From Prochilodus magdalenae (Eukaryota; Chordata; Actinopteri; Characiformes; Prochilodontidae): a stretch of 64,000 bases of DNA. The notes beneath the pieces were generated by a model, which ran no database searches, was not told the origin of the DNA, and saw only the letters and a program-made list of their open reading frames with translations. This document shows, one piece after another, positions 23,843-36,200 of this stretch; the first letter of the stretch is position 1; the number at the start of each line of letters is the position of its first letter. The stretch lies in NCBI GenBank assembly GCA_024036415.1, contig JAMWET010000473.1, forward strand, positions 346,001-410,000. The letters are read 5' to 3'. The translations under genes were made by a program, and so were the position numbers.

Positions 23843-25219
23843 CCAGATAACAACATTGTTCTGGCCAAAATCTAGCCCACATTCCTGATTTTTGCTAATG
23901 GCTCACTACACATTGCCATGCTAGCATTGGGCCAGCAGTGCCATAGTTTTGCCAGATGTGGCGCCGATCTGCATGCTATCTGGGGTGTTGTTGTTGTTGT
24001 TTGTTTAGGATCTTCTTCACATTTGCATATTTCATGGTTTAATGAACTATCCAAAGAGGTCTGTCTGTGGCAGGGTCTCCAGTATCACCCACTAAGGACA
24101 GATGTGGCTATTGATTTCCCTTCCAAACAAGCCGAAGCACAACTCATATAACTAACCAGTTGTCAAGAACATTTTAATGTTTAAGAGTACACTGTAGGCG
24201 TTTTAACTCCAGACCAAATTTCAAGAAGCAAACTTTACCCATCAAACATCTTTTGGATGATCAGCTACATCTGAGGCAAGGAGAAAATTGTCTAAACTTG
24301 ATTTTGCCCAAGCCCTCCACTTTAATAGTTTTCTGCTGTCAACTTTGCCAGCAGGCGTACCATATTTTTTCCCAGTGTATCTGACTGCCTCTGCACGGCA
24401 GCAGAAGGTGACGCAAAGACACAGTTTGCCCCCGCATGTGATTAGGCCCAACCTGAGAAGACAGGTGGGCCATTCAGTGCTCATGCACTACCAGCTTGTT
24501 AAGAGAAAGGCAGTCTTCTTACTTGAAGAGAAAGAAAACAGGGCAATGACACGACGCTGTGGGTTAGAACCTGTAAGTCAGTCTCCAACAGGTCTCATCT
24601 ACCTCCAAATCACGCCCTGCCTGTTTTACCTGGAGGATCAAGGGCCCTGTCACAGCTACCCTGGGCTCTTTTTTCTACAGTAACGCTTTCATTGGTTCTG
24701 TCTTCTTCCCACATGCGAGCAGATGTTAGCATGTCTGCGGGGGGCTGGGGGGGTCGGCGAGGAGGAGGGTGGAACAAATAGTTTGCTTTTACGGTGATCC
24801 TGCTCCCTCGACGTGACAAAGACGTTGGTGGATGCCCTCAATATCAAAGCCTACGCTGAGCTCCTCTTCAGCTAGAATTACATACGCTCGCATAATCTGA
24901 AATGCTGCACACATGATTGATACCTGCGATGTTGACAGTGATGATGATTATGATGATGAGGATGAGGATGGTAATCAAGTTCCGCTCAGGATCATCGCTG
25001 TAACACTACACTTGTGAAGTCAACATGGAATCAAAATTGACCTTGTCAGTTCATGTTCCTGATCAGATAAAGCATATTTCATCATCTCATGCACTTAAAA
25101 GGTGCAGTTCTTGTTTCATAATGCAATGATTTCTGTGCTTTTGAGCTTACATCACTGTTTTACCTGCTTCTTCCACCGCCCCCACCTGTCATCAAGCGAA
25201 ACTCTTAGCTTGCTAAGAG
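23843..25219. other. Spacer with minor simple repeats
   Basis: It holds short GTT (about 23,986-24,001) and GAT/GAG tracts (24,942-24,972) and a G-rich patch near 24,738-24,770. A 131-codon + frame at 24,288-24,683 overlaps an 80-codon minus frame and is not recognised. Confidence 0.5.
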
Positions 25220-25410
25220 ATCCTCCTTAATGCTGTGCCTCACATGGTACAGATGGAACATGTGATATAATAAAGGGTTCTTCAAACAAGGTTTCTTTGG
25301 AGTGATACCACAGAAGAACCACTTTGAGTCTAAAGAACCTCCACATGTTGTAGAAGCTCAGTACCAATTCAAGCTACCCAAAACCCAAACTCATTGAGCA
25401 CCTTAACAGG
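25220..25410. repeat. Possible MITE fragment with AAGAACC motifs
   Basis: AAAGGGTTCTTCAAACAAGG, CAGAAGAACCACTTTGAG and TAAAGAACCTCCAC are the repeated AAGAACC/GGTTCTT blocks of a fish MITE family seen again at 55,128-55,300. Boundaries are unclear. Confidence 0.4.
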
Positions 25411-25544
25411 TACGCTTTCAGCTCCACTTACCACATAGATGCACCTTGTAATCCCACAGTTACAGACCCTAGTCCATATGTTTGCCTGCACATTGCATTA
25501 CCCCCCTTTCACCCTGTTCTCACTCCCCGTTACTCTGTTCTGGC

Positions 25545-26035
25545 ATAATATGGGTGGTGGATCATTCTTAGCACTGCAGTGACACTGATGTGATGGTGGT
25601 GGTGGTGTGTTAGTTACTATCTAGCCAACAGCATCCTTTGGGCAGCATCCCCGTGAACACTGATGATGGAGGACTAGAGGATGACCAACACAAAATGTCT
25701 CTGATTGCACATCTACAAGGTGGACCAACAAGGAAGGAGTGTCTAATAGAGTGGACAGTGAGTGGACACAGTGTCTGATCCACTCGTACCACCACAACAC
25801 ACACACAGTAGCACGCCACTACCACCACGTCAGTGTCACTGCCATGCTGAAAATTGATCCACCGTCCACATAATACCTGCTGTGTCTGGGTCCTGGCCAT
25901 TGAAGATCAGGGTGAAAGAGAGCTAACAAAGTACGCAGAGAAAGAGATGAAAAGAGGAGAGACTACAAAGTGCACCTATATGGTAAGTGGAGCTGATATA
26001 ATGGACAAAGAGCGTAGATAAGTGTACTTAACGAA
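25545..26035. repeat. Long inverted-repeat element, copy 3 (fullest)
   Basis: The left arm GGGTGGTGGATCATTCTTAG with CACTGCAGTGACACTGATGT is the inverse of the right arm near 25,826-25,880 (CGTCAGTGTCACTGCCATGC, TGATCCACC). A second inner pair joins GTGGTGTGTTAG with CACAACACAC. The body has TAGCCAACAGCATCC and GTCTGATCCACTCGTACC. The tail includes CTACAAAGTGCACCTATATG. I know this repeat from otophysan fish genomes; it has no coding capacity. Confidence 0.75.
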
Positions 26036-26390
26036 GTGCTCAGTGATTGGATGAGTGTAACCCATACAATTACGCATGAAGATAATGATCCACGTTGTTT
26101 TGTTTCATCTCCTTCGCCTCTCTCCCTCTCCCTCTCTCTCTCGTTCTCCGTTCTGAATGTGACCTGCTCCGTGGTTGCAGGTATGTGAGTCATGCTTGTG
26201 CCCCGGTAATGAGCGCCGGTCGCTGGATCTGCTCGGAATTCAAAACTACATTTGCGCCCTCAGGATCAAAGCCTGCGGTCTCAGACAGGCAGCCGGCTTA
26301 TACTGCCACGGGAAGAATTCAAATCTCTCCGCCCCTCCACTGGCAAATGTGCAGAGCCGCGTTTTAATGTCTTGCCTTTCTCCCTTTTTA
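26036..26390. other. Spacer upstream of the promoter
   Basis: A pyrimidine-rich tract (CCTCTCTCCCTCTCCCTCTC near 26,117) leads toward TGCAGGTATGTGAG at 26,177. It could be an acceptor or donor by look, but no frame supports an exon. Non-coding first exons of the downstream gene cannot be excluded. Confidence 0.4.
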
Positions 26391-26425
26391 GGGGGTTGTG
26401 GGGGTTTGCTGGGAAGGAGGGGGGG
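26391..26425 (+). promoter_or_regulatory. G-quadruplex-forming motif upstream of the CpG block
   Basis: Four G runs (5, 5, 3 and 7 long) are separated by loops TTGT, TTTGCT and AAGGA, meeting the usual pattern of four G3+ tracts with loops of 1-7. It lies about 850 bp upstream of the ATG on the coding strand. Whether it folds or matters in cells is unknown. Confidence 0.5.
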
Positions 26426-26559
26426 TGAGGAGGTGCAGCATGAGACGGCTTAGGAACCAGTCGAGCACTACTACAAGCGAGTCCAATTCGACTCAGTTCA
26501 AGTCTGATGATTTCACTGTAAGACTTTTTGACGACGCTTAAAGCTTCTGATAATCCTTA

Positions 26560-27242
26560 AACGCGACCATTAGACGGGGGGGAAGAACATTTGTTGACTT
26601 CAAACAGAAACCGCTCCAAAAAGAAACAGAAAAATGTCACGACTCTTCAAGGTGAGCGCCGTGCGCTTCCCCCACTCGCCGCAAGGGGGCGACCTCCTAC
26701 AGCGCAGCTGAGCTGTGCTCGGTGTGTGGTAAATACTGAGGGGAAATGCGTCGCAGGAGCCGGAGGCAGCGTTTATCCGCCTTTACTTTCTCTCAGTTTT
26801 AGTGTCATTTCGGCTCTTTTGGATCTCCTTCACGGAGATGGTCTGCCAGCCTTCGGGTACTACCTCGCATGCGCGCCCCCGCGGGAGGCGTTGCTCCGGC
26901 AGCAGCCCGCTTTAATTGACTTCAGGAAAGTCAAGCGCGCGCAGCGCTCCTCGCCAAGCGGCTCAATCAACTTTCGCGGACGGCTCGCGCGCTCCAGAAG
27001 AGAGAGAAGAGAGAAAGAAATACACACGATAAAGCCGAGGAGACGGCGTGTCATGGGCGCCCCGCTCACGCACACTTTGGGTTAGTTTGGCTCAGTAAAG
27101 TTGGCACAGCTCGTCTAAGCGCACGGACGCGCTCCTTCCTCGGGGTCTATCGGACCTGTGGGAGCGCGACGCCCCTTCGTTTCGGCTCTCCGGGAAAACG
27201 ACCACTGCTCTCCGGCCCGCTCACGTCCACTCGCCTCGGACA
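26560..27242 (+). promoter_or_regulatory. CpG-rich promoter and 5' leader region
   Basis: CpG dinucleotides are frequent from about 26,660 to 27,310, for example in GCGCGCGCAGCGCTCC and GGACGGCTCGCGCGC, whereas they are rare in the rest of the window. The block ends at the ATG at 27243. A GCATGCGC core resembling an NRF1 site lies at 26867-26874. I see no clear TATA box at the right spacing, which fits a CpG-island promoter with dispersed start sites. The transcription start cannot be fixed from sequence alone. Open frames here are long because stop codons are rare in GC-rich DNA, not because the block is evidently coding. Confidence 0.65.
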
Positions 27243-27312
27243 ATGCACCGGCGTACGTGCGGAGCCTTATGGACGCTGCTGATCGCCGTTATATGCGGCA
27301 CGCGCGCTCAAG
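27243..27312 (+). CDS. First coding exon (signal peptide) of an unidentified secreted or membrane protein
   Basis: The exon reads M-H-R-R-T-C-G-A-L-W-T-L-L-I-A-V-I-C-G-T-R-A-Q and then one base of a Gly codon. This is a classic signal peptide: basic start (HRR), hydrophobic core (ALWTLLIAVICG), small residues before a likely cut near RAQ. The ATG has A at -3. The exon ends at AAG before GTAAGC, a near-consensus donor, leaving phase 1. It sits at the 3' edge of a CpG-rich block, as expected for a vertebrate 5' end. The product should enter the secretory pathway as a secreted or type I membrane protein. Candidate downstream exons lie at 62512 and 63745 and fit the phase. I do not recognise the family from 23 residues, and signal peptides diverge too fast to name one. 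The exon call is fairly secure; the function is unknown. Confidence 0.72.
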
Positions 27313-27680
27313 GTAAGCAACACGGCTGCTGGAGGCGCATGTATGAGTAGCCGGTCGGGGGGCTCGCGCGTGCACACACACTACATCGGGCTCGTGCCAT
27401 GTGTATATATCGGAATGTGAGATGTATTGTAATTTGACTGTGTTAATAAGGACTTGGACTGGAAGCTCCGATTGTAGAGTAACATCCCAAGAGCTCAGTG
27501 TCATCATCATCATCGTAGTCGTAGTTGCGGCTCCACTCCCACGCAGCGGGTCAAGTTCAAAGAGATGTGGGTGCCTAAAGCGCCCTCGGTTTCTTTCTGA
27601 CGAACAGATCTCTGGTAATTTCTTGGCAGGAGAGACTTAATGACACGGAACAAATGGGTCTCAATACCATGCATGCAGGA

Positions 27681-27704
27681 ATAAATAAATAAATAAATAA
27701 ATAT
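27681..27704 (+). repeat. (AAAT)n microsatellite
   Basis: About six AAAT units within the start of the putative first intron. Confidence 0.85.
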
Positions 27705-28959
27705 GTGCATAGGTAAATAAAGAGATAGCTCCTCCACCTATCTGAATCATGTGTGCCACATTCTCCAGTAGCTGTGTGCTGGCTGCGTTGACACTGATGT
27801 GACATGCACAATTGTATTAGGCTACTTCCTGAAGTACTTTCTCATAAGTTGTCTCTCTAATGCCTTTATGCTTTCCATCATTTCCAGGAGCGACCCACTG
27901 CTAGTTGACTTGAAAGGGTTAATCTGCTGCCTACTGTTTTTTTTTTTCTTTTTGGACACTGTCAGAAATTGCAGCTGTGGCCATTTTTCAGTGTGCCAAA
28001 GCTCTTTCTTTACAGTTCGGTCCGGAGGACATTTGACCTTTTGCCAACATGTAGCGCGTTGTCCACCGGGTGCTTTTCCCCGTCTATTAGTTGCTATAAA
28101 AAAATCACCCAGCTGTCTGGAGGCAGATGGTTGATGTACAGTCCAGCGATCCATCCTGTTCGACCGACAGGCCTCAATGTACTGGCCGCAGTGATTCATT
28201 TACCGTGAAGTGGCTTGGCTCTGGCATTATGCGTTTGAGAACCGTGATGCCCTGAGCCACGAGGTGCTAAAAGGCAGCGTAATCCTTCAGCTTGTTTGGC
28301 TTAGAACAGCCACACTAGGATCGAAATGTCCTTAACCTTATCCAAAAAGCACTGGGGCATCTCTTATTAGCCAAAGTGCAATGGTGTGGCAACTTATTAG
28401 CATCTGGCTGGAGATGAACTCAGGCTGGATAGGCCTGTAGAGTGTTCAGGTAGTTCCTTGCATGTATTACTTTTCCCTTATTGATCCGCCTTTCCACTCC
28501 TTAGTGTGGCTTCAAGGGAGTGTGGCTTCTAGTTAAAGCTGTAGTTCAGAGAACTATGTTTTCCCTTACTGCAAATCTAGTTAATTAGCCAAGACATGTT
28601 TGGCATCCAAGGTTTGCTTCCTCAGTTTCGCACTGGAGCTACGAGTAGCTAACAAACAATAAAGGCTTACACCCCACCAATTAGCACTGGACAAACTGCG
28701 AGCCTAAATCATTACACACTTGCCACAAACCAAGTCTTAATAAGCCTTTAAGTGGTTTTGGATGACTGTATGACATGAATGGGAAAAAAGCATGCTCTTA
28801 GTAACCAACATAGGTTCTGTAATTTGCAAGAACCCTTTTGGTTTGGCATCTGGTAGGTAATAAATTTTTCAAGGTTTCTGCGGATTGAATGGGGAACAGG
28901 GGGGGTCACTAAGAGAAGACAAACTCATTAGCCATGTAAAGAAGACTTCATGTTGTTAA
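27705..28959. other. Proximal intron spacer
   Basis: Open frames of 111 and 125 codons lie opposite each other at 27,799-28,199 and are unrecognised; a poly-T run at 27,938 lies inside both. No repeat boundaries seen. Confidence 0.5.
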
Positions 28960-29026
28960 TGTGGTTCTATATATAACATTTGGTTTTACCACAGAACTCC
29001 TGAAGAGCCATTTTGAAGAGTGAACA
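28960..29026 (+). repeat. MITE fragment (TGGTTCTATATA type)
   Basis: GTGGTTCTATATATAACATT and GAAGAGCCATTTTGAAGAGT match the end of a widespread fish MITE in which GGTTCTATATAGAACC-like blocks recur. The other end is not present. Confidence 0.45.
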
Positions 29027-31137
29027 GCACAGTTAAAACAGGAACTGCAATCATTCTCATCTCTTATTCCTCCCCTGAGTCTACTTTTCCATGGTTTTAT
29101 GTACCAAATGCAGTCATGGCTCTTTTTGTTTACCGTGATCATTTTCCAGCTTTCTTTATTTCTTAGAATTAAACAGGCTGGTTTGTTACTATGCCTTGAA
29201 GAGTGATATGCATATTGGAGGACTGTTCTTTTTGACTGCACTGCATTGTGGAATCATTTAGTATGCAGTCCAGGTTAAATCAGCCATAACATTAGTTTGA
29301 GCAGTTGTACCATTTAGGGTGGGGCCAAACTGCTGTATAGGCTGAATAGATAGACACTTATATGTAAATATGTTGGTTTCTGGGAAATCACTATAACCAT
29401 TTAGAGTATTTTGAAGGTTAGTGTCTGTATATGGATTGTATTTACTTGGCACTGAATGGGACATTTTGAAACGTTAACTGTGTTCATATACTACATTTAA
29501 ACAGTGAGGAAGGTTTAGTTTTCCATGATATGGGTGCAGTATAGATAACAGTATGTCACGTGGTTCCAGAAGCCACACAAGCAAGGCTATTTGAGTTAAC
29601 AACTGAAAGAAACAAGAAACAGGAGAGCATAATGCAATCTGGTGAGCTTTAGCAAAGTTCCTATAGGACAGTCTGGCCATTCAATGGCCACTTTGGGGAC
29701 AGGCTCGCTTGGGCTGGTTACTGAACTAAGTACTTTTAAGGGTACTGCCCGAATTATGTTTTTACTGCCAAGAACCTATTTACGTTAAATCTGTGCCAAA
29801 TTACGGTACCAGCCCAAAACACAGCCAAGTCAAATGTGGTCTCAAGTGTGGCAGGCAGTGCTGCCAGTGCTGAAGACGTTAAACCCTCCACAGACAATTA
29901 AACTTCAGGTGAGGCACTGAAAACCCCATTGATGTCTTTAGGTCATGAGCTAGTCGGATTAGTTGTTGTTGGAGAAAACAGGGCTTTTCTCATTGTCCTG
30001 GTTGACATTAACTCAGCAGTATTAGTAGTGTGAGTCAACGCTGATCCACACGGCTACACTGACATTCCTTCCCAGCTAGCTCATGGTGGTAAACAGTAAC
30101 AGTATGTGAGAGGTCTGAAACCCTATTTTTCTCCCAATCCCACTACACTACCCTCGCTGATGTGACTCATATGAGATATATGAGATACACATGAGATACA
30201 TGTGATACATTCTATTATGCTATGCCCTGGTGACAGACAGTGACAGGCTGGAGGCTGTAGGGATGGTTTTGGGAGAGAGGAGGGAGCTAGAGATGGGCTC
30301 TGTTTGTGGGTTGTTTATGTTCAAAATTTGGAAATCTTAAGTTTATGACTTGTATTACCACAGAGAGGGTAAAATAAGGAGAAGACATACTGTTGGGTAC
30401 CAGTACTGAATTCCAGGTACTGGGTAACAGTACATATATGAATGACAGTTAATGTCATTTCCAGTCATACAAAGCCTGATTCTTGTCTCTTTAAATGGGA
30501 AGACATAAAAATGAAAATAAAAGTCAAATTTACATGACATATGACAAAAAATGAATATCAGGTAATGATATTTGATATTATAATGCTCAAGTAATGCACA
30601 AGAACATGTTTTTTTAATGCACGTATGTCCACAACAAGGGGAAGAGGGCTTAACCAGAAACCCTTTTGGCTTGCTGTATTGAAGTGTGGAATTTCCACCG
30701 TAAACAGACGGCCATGTTGAGCCTTACAAGCTTTCCCATTCTTTTTCCAACCAGTGACCGGTCTTCTCCCTACAGGTGTGACCCTTCCTTACTTCTTAGC
30801 TACCATAGCCTCATAGCTATAGTGCATAGCACCAAACATCAGACACCAAACATGTCTCTTTTTGGTGTTTACCATGATGGGGAAACTGCAAATTAGATCT
30901 TTTGTACTCAGAGTATCACTTGGGTATGGTAAGTGGAGGGAAGAAGATGTTTTACTGCTGCCTTACACTGATAAGCGATTAGCGAGCGCCACCTGAGGCC
31001 GCTGGTTGGTGCAGCGCTGCAGGAGCAACTTGTGGCTCCTCTCAGATGGGGGAGAACGGCAGAGGTAGAGTCAGAAGCCTGGCTGGATCCTTCACTGTGG
31101 GTGGCATCAGAGCTAAGTTGAGCTCAAGAGCCTCAAA

Positions 31138-31140
<3 letters not shown>
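29027..31140. other. Intron spacer without recognised features
   Basis: A small tandem ATGAGATAC block lies at about 30,170-30,205. No coding evidence; all frames are under 100 codons. Confidence 0.5.

Positions 31141-31181
<41 letters not shown>
31141..31181 (+). repeat. (CT)n microsatellite
   Basis: About 18 CT units, nearly pure after one interruption (CTTTCT). Confidence 0.9.
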
Positions 31182-31183
<2 letters not shown>

Positions 31184-31499
31184 ATCTAACATGCTCCTCT
31201 TCATGAGGCTGCTGTGTTTTTTCTGGGTCTGCTCGTTAATGAGCGTCCGCACCACCATCGCTGCATGGTAGGTAGAGCAGGCTCAGTCATCCATTCAGAT
31301 TGCCTTGGATCCCAGAGTGTTCCGCAAATTAGGGGCGCGCGAAAGCCGTTGAGGTCCCTGGAGAAGTCGAGGTGTCTTGTGCTCGTGTTTTTCTTTCATT
31401 TCTTCCCCCCCCCCCCTTTCTACCTTGAGACGAGTGCGCCTCTCCTGCTGCGTTTAACAGTTTGCCGTGTTTTAATTCACGCAGGGATACCTGACAAGA

Positions 31500-34400
31500 G
31501 TCCACACAGGAAGCCGCTCTAACAGCGTTGCATGCATGCCAACCTATTTTATATTCACTTAGACAGCTCTCTGGAAGCAGAGAAGAAGAAGGAAAAAAAA
31601 AAGGAACGCTCGAATGTGATGATGTTCGCCTCCTGAGAGAGGAATCAGCAAGATGATTCATGTGTTTGCAAAGATCTCTAAGAAAATCTTCAGAGCTTGT
31701 TGGTCTAATATGCCCTGGCGCGTGCAAGCGATCTCGATGGAGGCATTGATGTTCTGCCAGTCCGAGAGGGAATTTTCTAGCAGTACATTTATTGTGTCGC
31801 TTGACAGCTGTCTGCCATTTCCCAATCTTTAAATCTTGTGATTATATTTGATAATCCATCGTGCTTAAAACAAGGAATTCATCTGAAATGCTTAAATCCT
31901 TATGTGATTAAAACGGTCTGCTCTGCCGCGCAGTCAAGATGCTGCACGCATACATACGCACGCACAAACAAAATACACAGAAGCACATATGTCAAGACAT
32001 CACCGCACATTCATTCATGCATGTGGACGCGGCCCAGCCACGTGATGCCCGGTGCTCGGAAAACTCTGAAGCAATCAAAAGCGCAGTCAGAGTTTAGATC
32101 GGCCTATCCGGCTGTTACCTCGTCCCGGAGCAGCCATGAAAGCCCCCCACCCAGATGAGCAAAAGCTTCTGGTTTTGATGTCCCAGATGGGTTGTAATGA
32201 GCAGGGAGGGCCGCGGCACTCTCGTTGCCTTGCCGTAATTATGCACACACACACTTCCTCTCTCTCTTTGCGGCATATTTATCGCCAGGCTGCGTGACAC
32301 TTATTTAATTACACGTCTTGGAGGCTAGGTCTCCGAACGGGAACAGATGTCTCGTGAATTTTTGACAAAACCCGTGCGCTTTCCTGCAAGGGCGGCTGGC
32401 TGTCTAAGCAGCACCCCCACCCACCGGGTAAAGGGTCTGGGTGAAGCTGGGTGACAGGCTGGCTCCTGCCACTGTAGACCAGCATCTGTGCTGGGGCTAT
32501 GAGGGCCAAATTATACTTCTAGATCTGCAAGTCTGTAAGCATGCATGAGCATGGGTGCCCAATTTGCGCCTCACCAAGCCGTATCTTTCTTTATATCCCT
32601 CAAAAAGACGTCCACTGCTGGTGTCATTGTTCAGTGCCATCAAGCAATGGTAAGCAAAACAACTGGCTAATGGCATAGATTTATCAACTCTTCATGCTTC
32701 AGCAGGAACGTGCTTTGCACAGAAACTGTTTGTTGAGTTCCTCTCGAGAGTCCGTCTAATGAGTGTTCAGGAGAAATGAAAATGTTGTTCATCAACACAC
32801 TTATTAAGCCCAAGATAGAAGGAAAAGATGGGAAGCCTATCACTGAACCGCATGTCTCTTAATACACAGTTCTTTGTAAGATCCATGAAGCTATGACGCC
32901 TTAACCAACTCATGAGGTCTGTGTTCTAGAAGCTCATTATGTACAAATGTATCACTGGTGGGCAACATAATTGTACCGTTAATGTGTGCACTAGGACACA
33001 TACAGTGCAGAAAATGGAGAAGAAATGTAGATCTCTGAAGTATCAGTTGTATAGTCAGCCATCAGTATGGGCATGTTTACCCCTATTGGGAATGGCGTTT
33101 TTGAAAATGGCTGCTTTTGCAGTTGTATTTAACATTTACCAAAATTTAATAATACATATAACAAAATGTAGCAACCATTGTTTCTTAACACATTTCCCCA
33201 TTTGTCAATGGGTTCTGTAAATGATGACGTTCTTTAGCTACCAAATGCAAAGAACATGCTCAATATGCTACAAGCCAGTTAGCACTTCTGCCCATCGAAA
33301 TGATATGGCATTAAAATAAGTCATATCATTTCATATCAGTACACATCTCAGGTACTCAAACTGGAGGCAACTACTGCTGAAGGAACTTAACCACCACGAA
33401 TGACAGACTTTACTGAGTATCAAGCTGTCAGTTCAGCCAGTAGCAATGCTAGCTTGCATGTAGCAAATCTGAATTTGCACTTTGTGATTCAAAAGGTCCA
33501 GCAACATTCAGGAGGAAGTGCAATATGTGACACATCTTCTGTTTGTCAGGTGGCCCTGGATTGGCTTGCTCACTTGCCATAGTGGCCACTGATACTAGCT
33601 TCAATGCCAACATAATGTTTGGTTAATCTTTCTCATTTCTAGAGGTCTCATGCATCTCATTGTGTGTCTTTAAGTATTAGGAACTGAGTAAAAAATCAAG
33701 TTTTCTCCTGGGAAATTGGTGAAAAGGGTGATGTTTACATGACGTTTAATGGACTTAACAAATATGTAGCGCCATATTCTAATGTTTTTCAGAGGTATCC
33801 TAGGCATAGATACAGTTGCCAGGACTAACAGGGTTGACTGGACTGCTACAGTGCCACCCTGAGGACAGTTAGTCAGGAGAAAAGCTTGCAAATGGCAGCA
33901 TTACATCATAATAACTTTACTTTCAGGGCCCCCAAGAATTCAGGGTTTGAGACGTTCAGGGGTTTCAAGAGGTTAATTAGGGAGGACCCCCTGTATTTTG
34001 CACCCTGGGTGCAGGGAGAACAGGGAGAAGAGACAAAAGAAGCCACATACTGGATGTGTTATTTTTATCATGCAGTAGTCTGTCCTGTTTTGGGACTAGT
34101 TCCAGCTTCAGCGCTACTGGATATACTTCCCTGTTGAGCCAGGGGAGATAGGATTAATCATAAAGCTCCTCTCTGCATATTTCTGTGCATCTTCAAAAAA
34201 GTATAACTCAGCCTTGACTCGCCGCCTGGCTTTCCGTTCAGCAACGGTTGCTGCTGCAGGCTGACACTATTTATTCATCCAGCAAGGGCGCCAGGGTTTG
34301 GCCGAGAGATTGGAGACACTGCCAGGAAATCGGGCACCCCAGTGACCCCCGGATTGCTCTGGACAGTCTGCCGCATGGACGGAATGTCAAACTCCCTCTT

Positions 34401-36200
34401 TCGCGTTTTGGCTCTGATTAATTTGCCGGAGGAGCGATGGTGGCCAGATAGGGAGATAAAATGTTGCCCTCCTATTGCTCTTCGCACGCCCTTTTAACCG
34501 ACTCGCTTGAGCGGCAAAACTGTGTTTGTAGTCCAGAATGAAAGTGTAATCAGATTAGTTCGGACTCCGGGCCTTGGCACACGAGGCCTTGGCCCGGTAA
34601 TTGCCATGAACTGCAGGGGTATGACTTGTCAGTGTTTGTGCGGGGCCAGAGATCGCCATGTCTAGCGCCAAGGCCGTGACTCGCTGCCATGTAAACGTCA
34701 CCCCCGAGGAGATCTGACTCACTGTGCCTCTATGCAGCCGCGGCGTGAAAAGAACCTATTCCATTTTATTGCTGCTTACGAACCGCCGGCTCGATTTTTG
34801 TCCATTTGCCAACCAGGCTTACTCAATTCTTTCCCAAACTCAGTTCACGTTGGTTCAGCGTGCTTGAAATTCAGTTCAGAATATTCCCCCGTCGGAAGCA
34901 GATATCGTATGAAATTCCTTTACTGCTTGATGTGATTAAGACCGTGCGAGATATGGGAGTTTTAAAACTATTCATTTGATTTACCACGATAAGGCGGCAG
35001 AGTGGAGGAGAGGGGGGAAAAGCATGCAGGAAGAAAAAGAGAAGGAAGGAAGACGGATGGAGAGAGAGAGAGCATGCCCCTTAGATTAAATGCTTGATGA
35101 GGGAGGTGTCAATAATGAAATTCTTGCCTTTAGAGAAAACCCATTATTTCAGGGCTCATTTAAATCAAAGGGAATCGTCTCAAGTGAGTTTTCCCTTCTT
35201 CTTTCGGGTTGTTTACTGACAGGAGAAGGAGAGAACCCTTGGGGTGTAATACGCTTAATAAATGTTCTACATGTGAACTTGCTTGCGGGAAAGTCGTGCC
35301 AATTTACCAAGGAACCACGGCGGCTATGTTTTGTGCATCTGAGCCAAATAGTAAATGGATTAAAACCAGGGTGGAGGAGGTGGCCATGGAGGGAAACACT
35401 GAAGAGAGAAAGACTGGGAGATGGTCGGGTACATTCATGTGTGCTTTTTGGACAAAAGGCCTCCATGTTCTGTCTATTCGAACAGACCTTGGCCACTGAC
35501 TCATGCCGAATTGATGTGAAATTAGCAAAATCTTTTCAGACTGTCTCAGCACGGCTCAATTGCACTGTGCAAGGGGAAAAAAAACATACAGTGAAATTGT
35601 GACAGTGTGTCATATGCTTGGTGCATACAGTCTCGATTGGAGCCCCTGGGCTCTTCAGTGTAAACATTTAAAGAACAGAGCGCGTCAGCTCAAGGAAAAC
35701 TTCAGCACGAAACAAAGCCAGCTACGGCTCCTCTCTCATTCAGCTCCCCCTCCTGGGAAATTTGGAGCGTATTCTTGTGTTGCGAATAAAAAAGCAAAAA
35801 AAAAAGCAAGGGTGGGAAAAAAAAGACATACTGATAGAGGCATTGATAGAGAGATTGAAAAAAGGAGAGAGAAAGAAAGAAAGAGCTTGTGTGCTGCATG
35901 TTTTTTCTTCTTCACAAACCCCCCACGCCCCCCAACCTATTTCTTTTTGCGGGGAAAGATAAAAAAAAAAAACACTGGGGCACTGAACCTATCTTTATGT
36001 ACAAAAGAATGAGTTCAGCTGCTGCAATTCTGTTCTTCCAAATGCGGCGAGAGGCAGACTCAATTCAGGTACAGCCAATCAGAAAGTATGGATCATTTTA
36101 GAGCGCCACGCGGCCTGCGCCTCATTGTAAAACACGCCGCCTCTCACCACGGCAATAGAACGCTGAGCGGTTCTGCACCGGAGAGCAGGATGCCTTTCTT
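31500..36200. promoter_or_regulatory. Repeat-poor intronic stretch, candidate conserved non-coding DNA
   Basis: Apart from A-rich and purine tracts (35,000-35,080; 35,790-35,980) I see no transposon ends or decayed coding here. GC is higher than in surrounding DNA, notably at 34,230-34,730 (for example GGCCTTGGCCCGGTAATTGC). Overlapping open frames on both strands at 35,090-35,602 are explained by uneven base composition rather than by a gene. Repeat-free islands in a long first intron often hold enhancers, but conservation cannot be tested here. Confidence 0.3.

Noticed and set aside
26170..26190. TGCAGGTATGTGAG as splice site for an upstream exon
   Set aside because: It could serve as acceptor or donor by sequence, but no frame or neighbouring site supports an exon; a non-coding leader exon cannot be shown from sequence alone.
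26591..27085. 164-codon + frame in the CpG-rich block just upstream of exon 1
   Set aside because: GC-rich DNA has few stops. The translation is Arg/Pro/Ala-rich with no domain, and the position fits a promoter and 5' leader better than a coding exon.
35090..35602. 170-codon + frame as a possible gene
   Set aside because: It overlaps long frames on the other strand, lacks recognisable domains and splice signals, and lies in a block better explained as non-coding.
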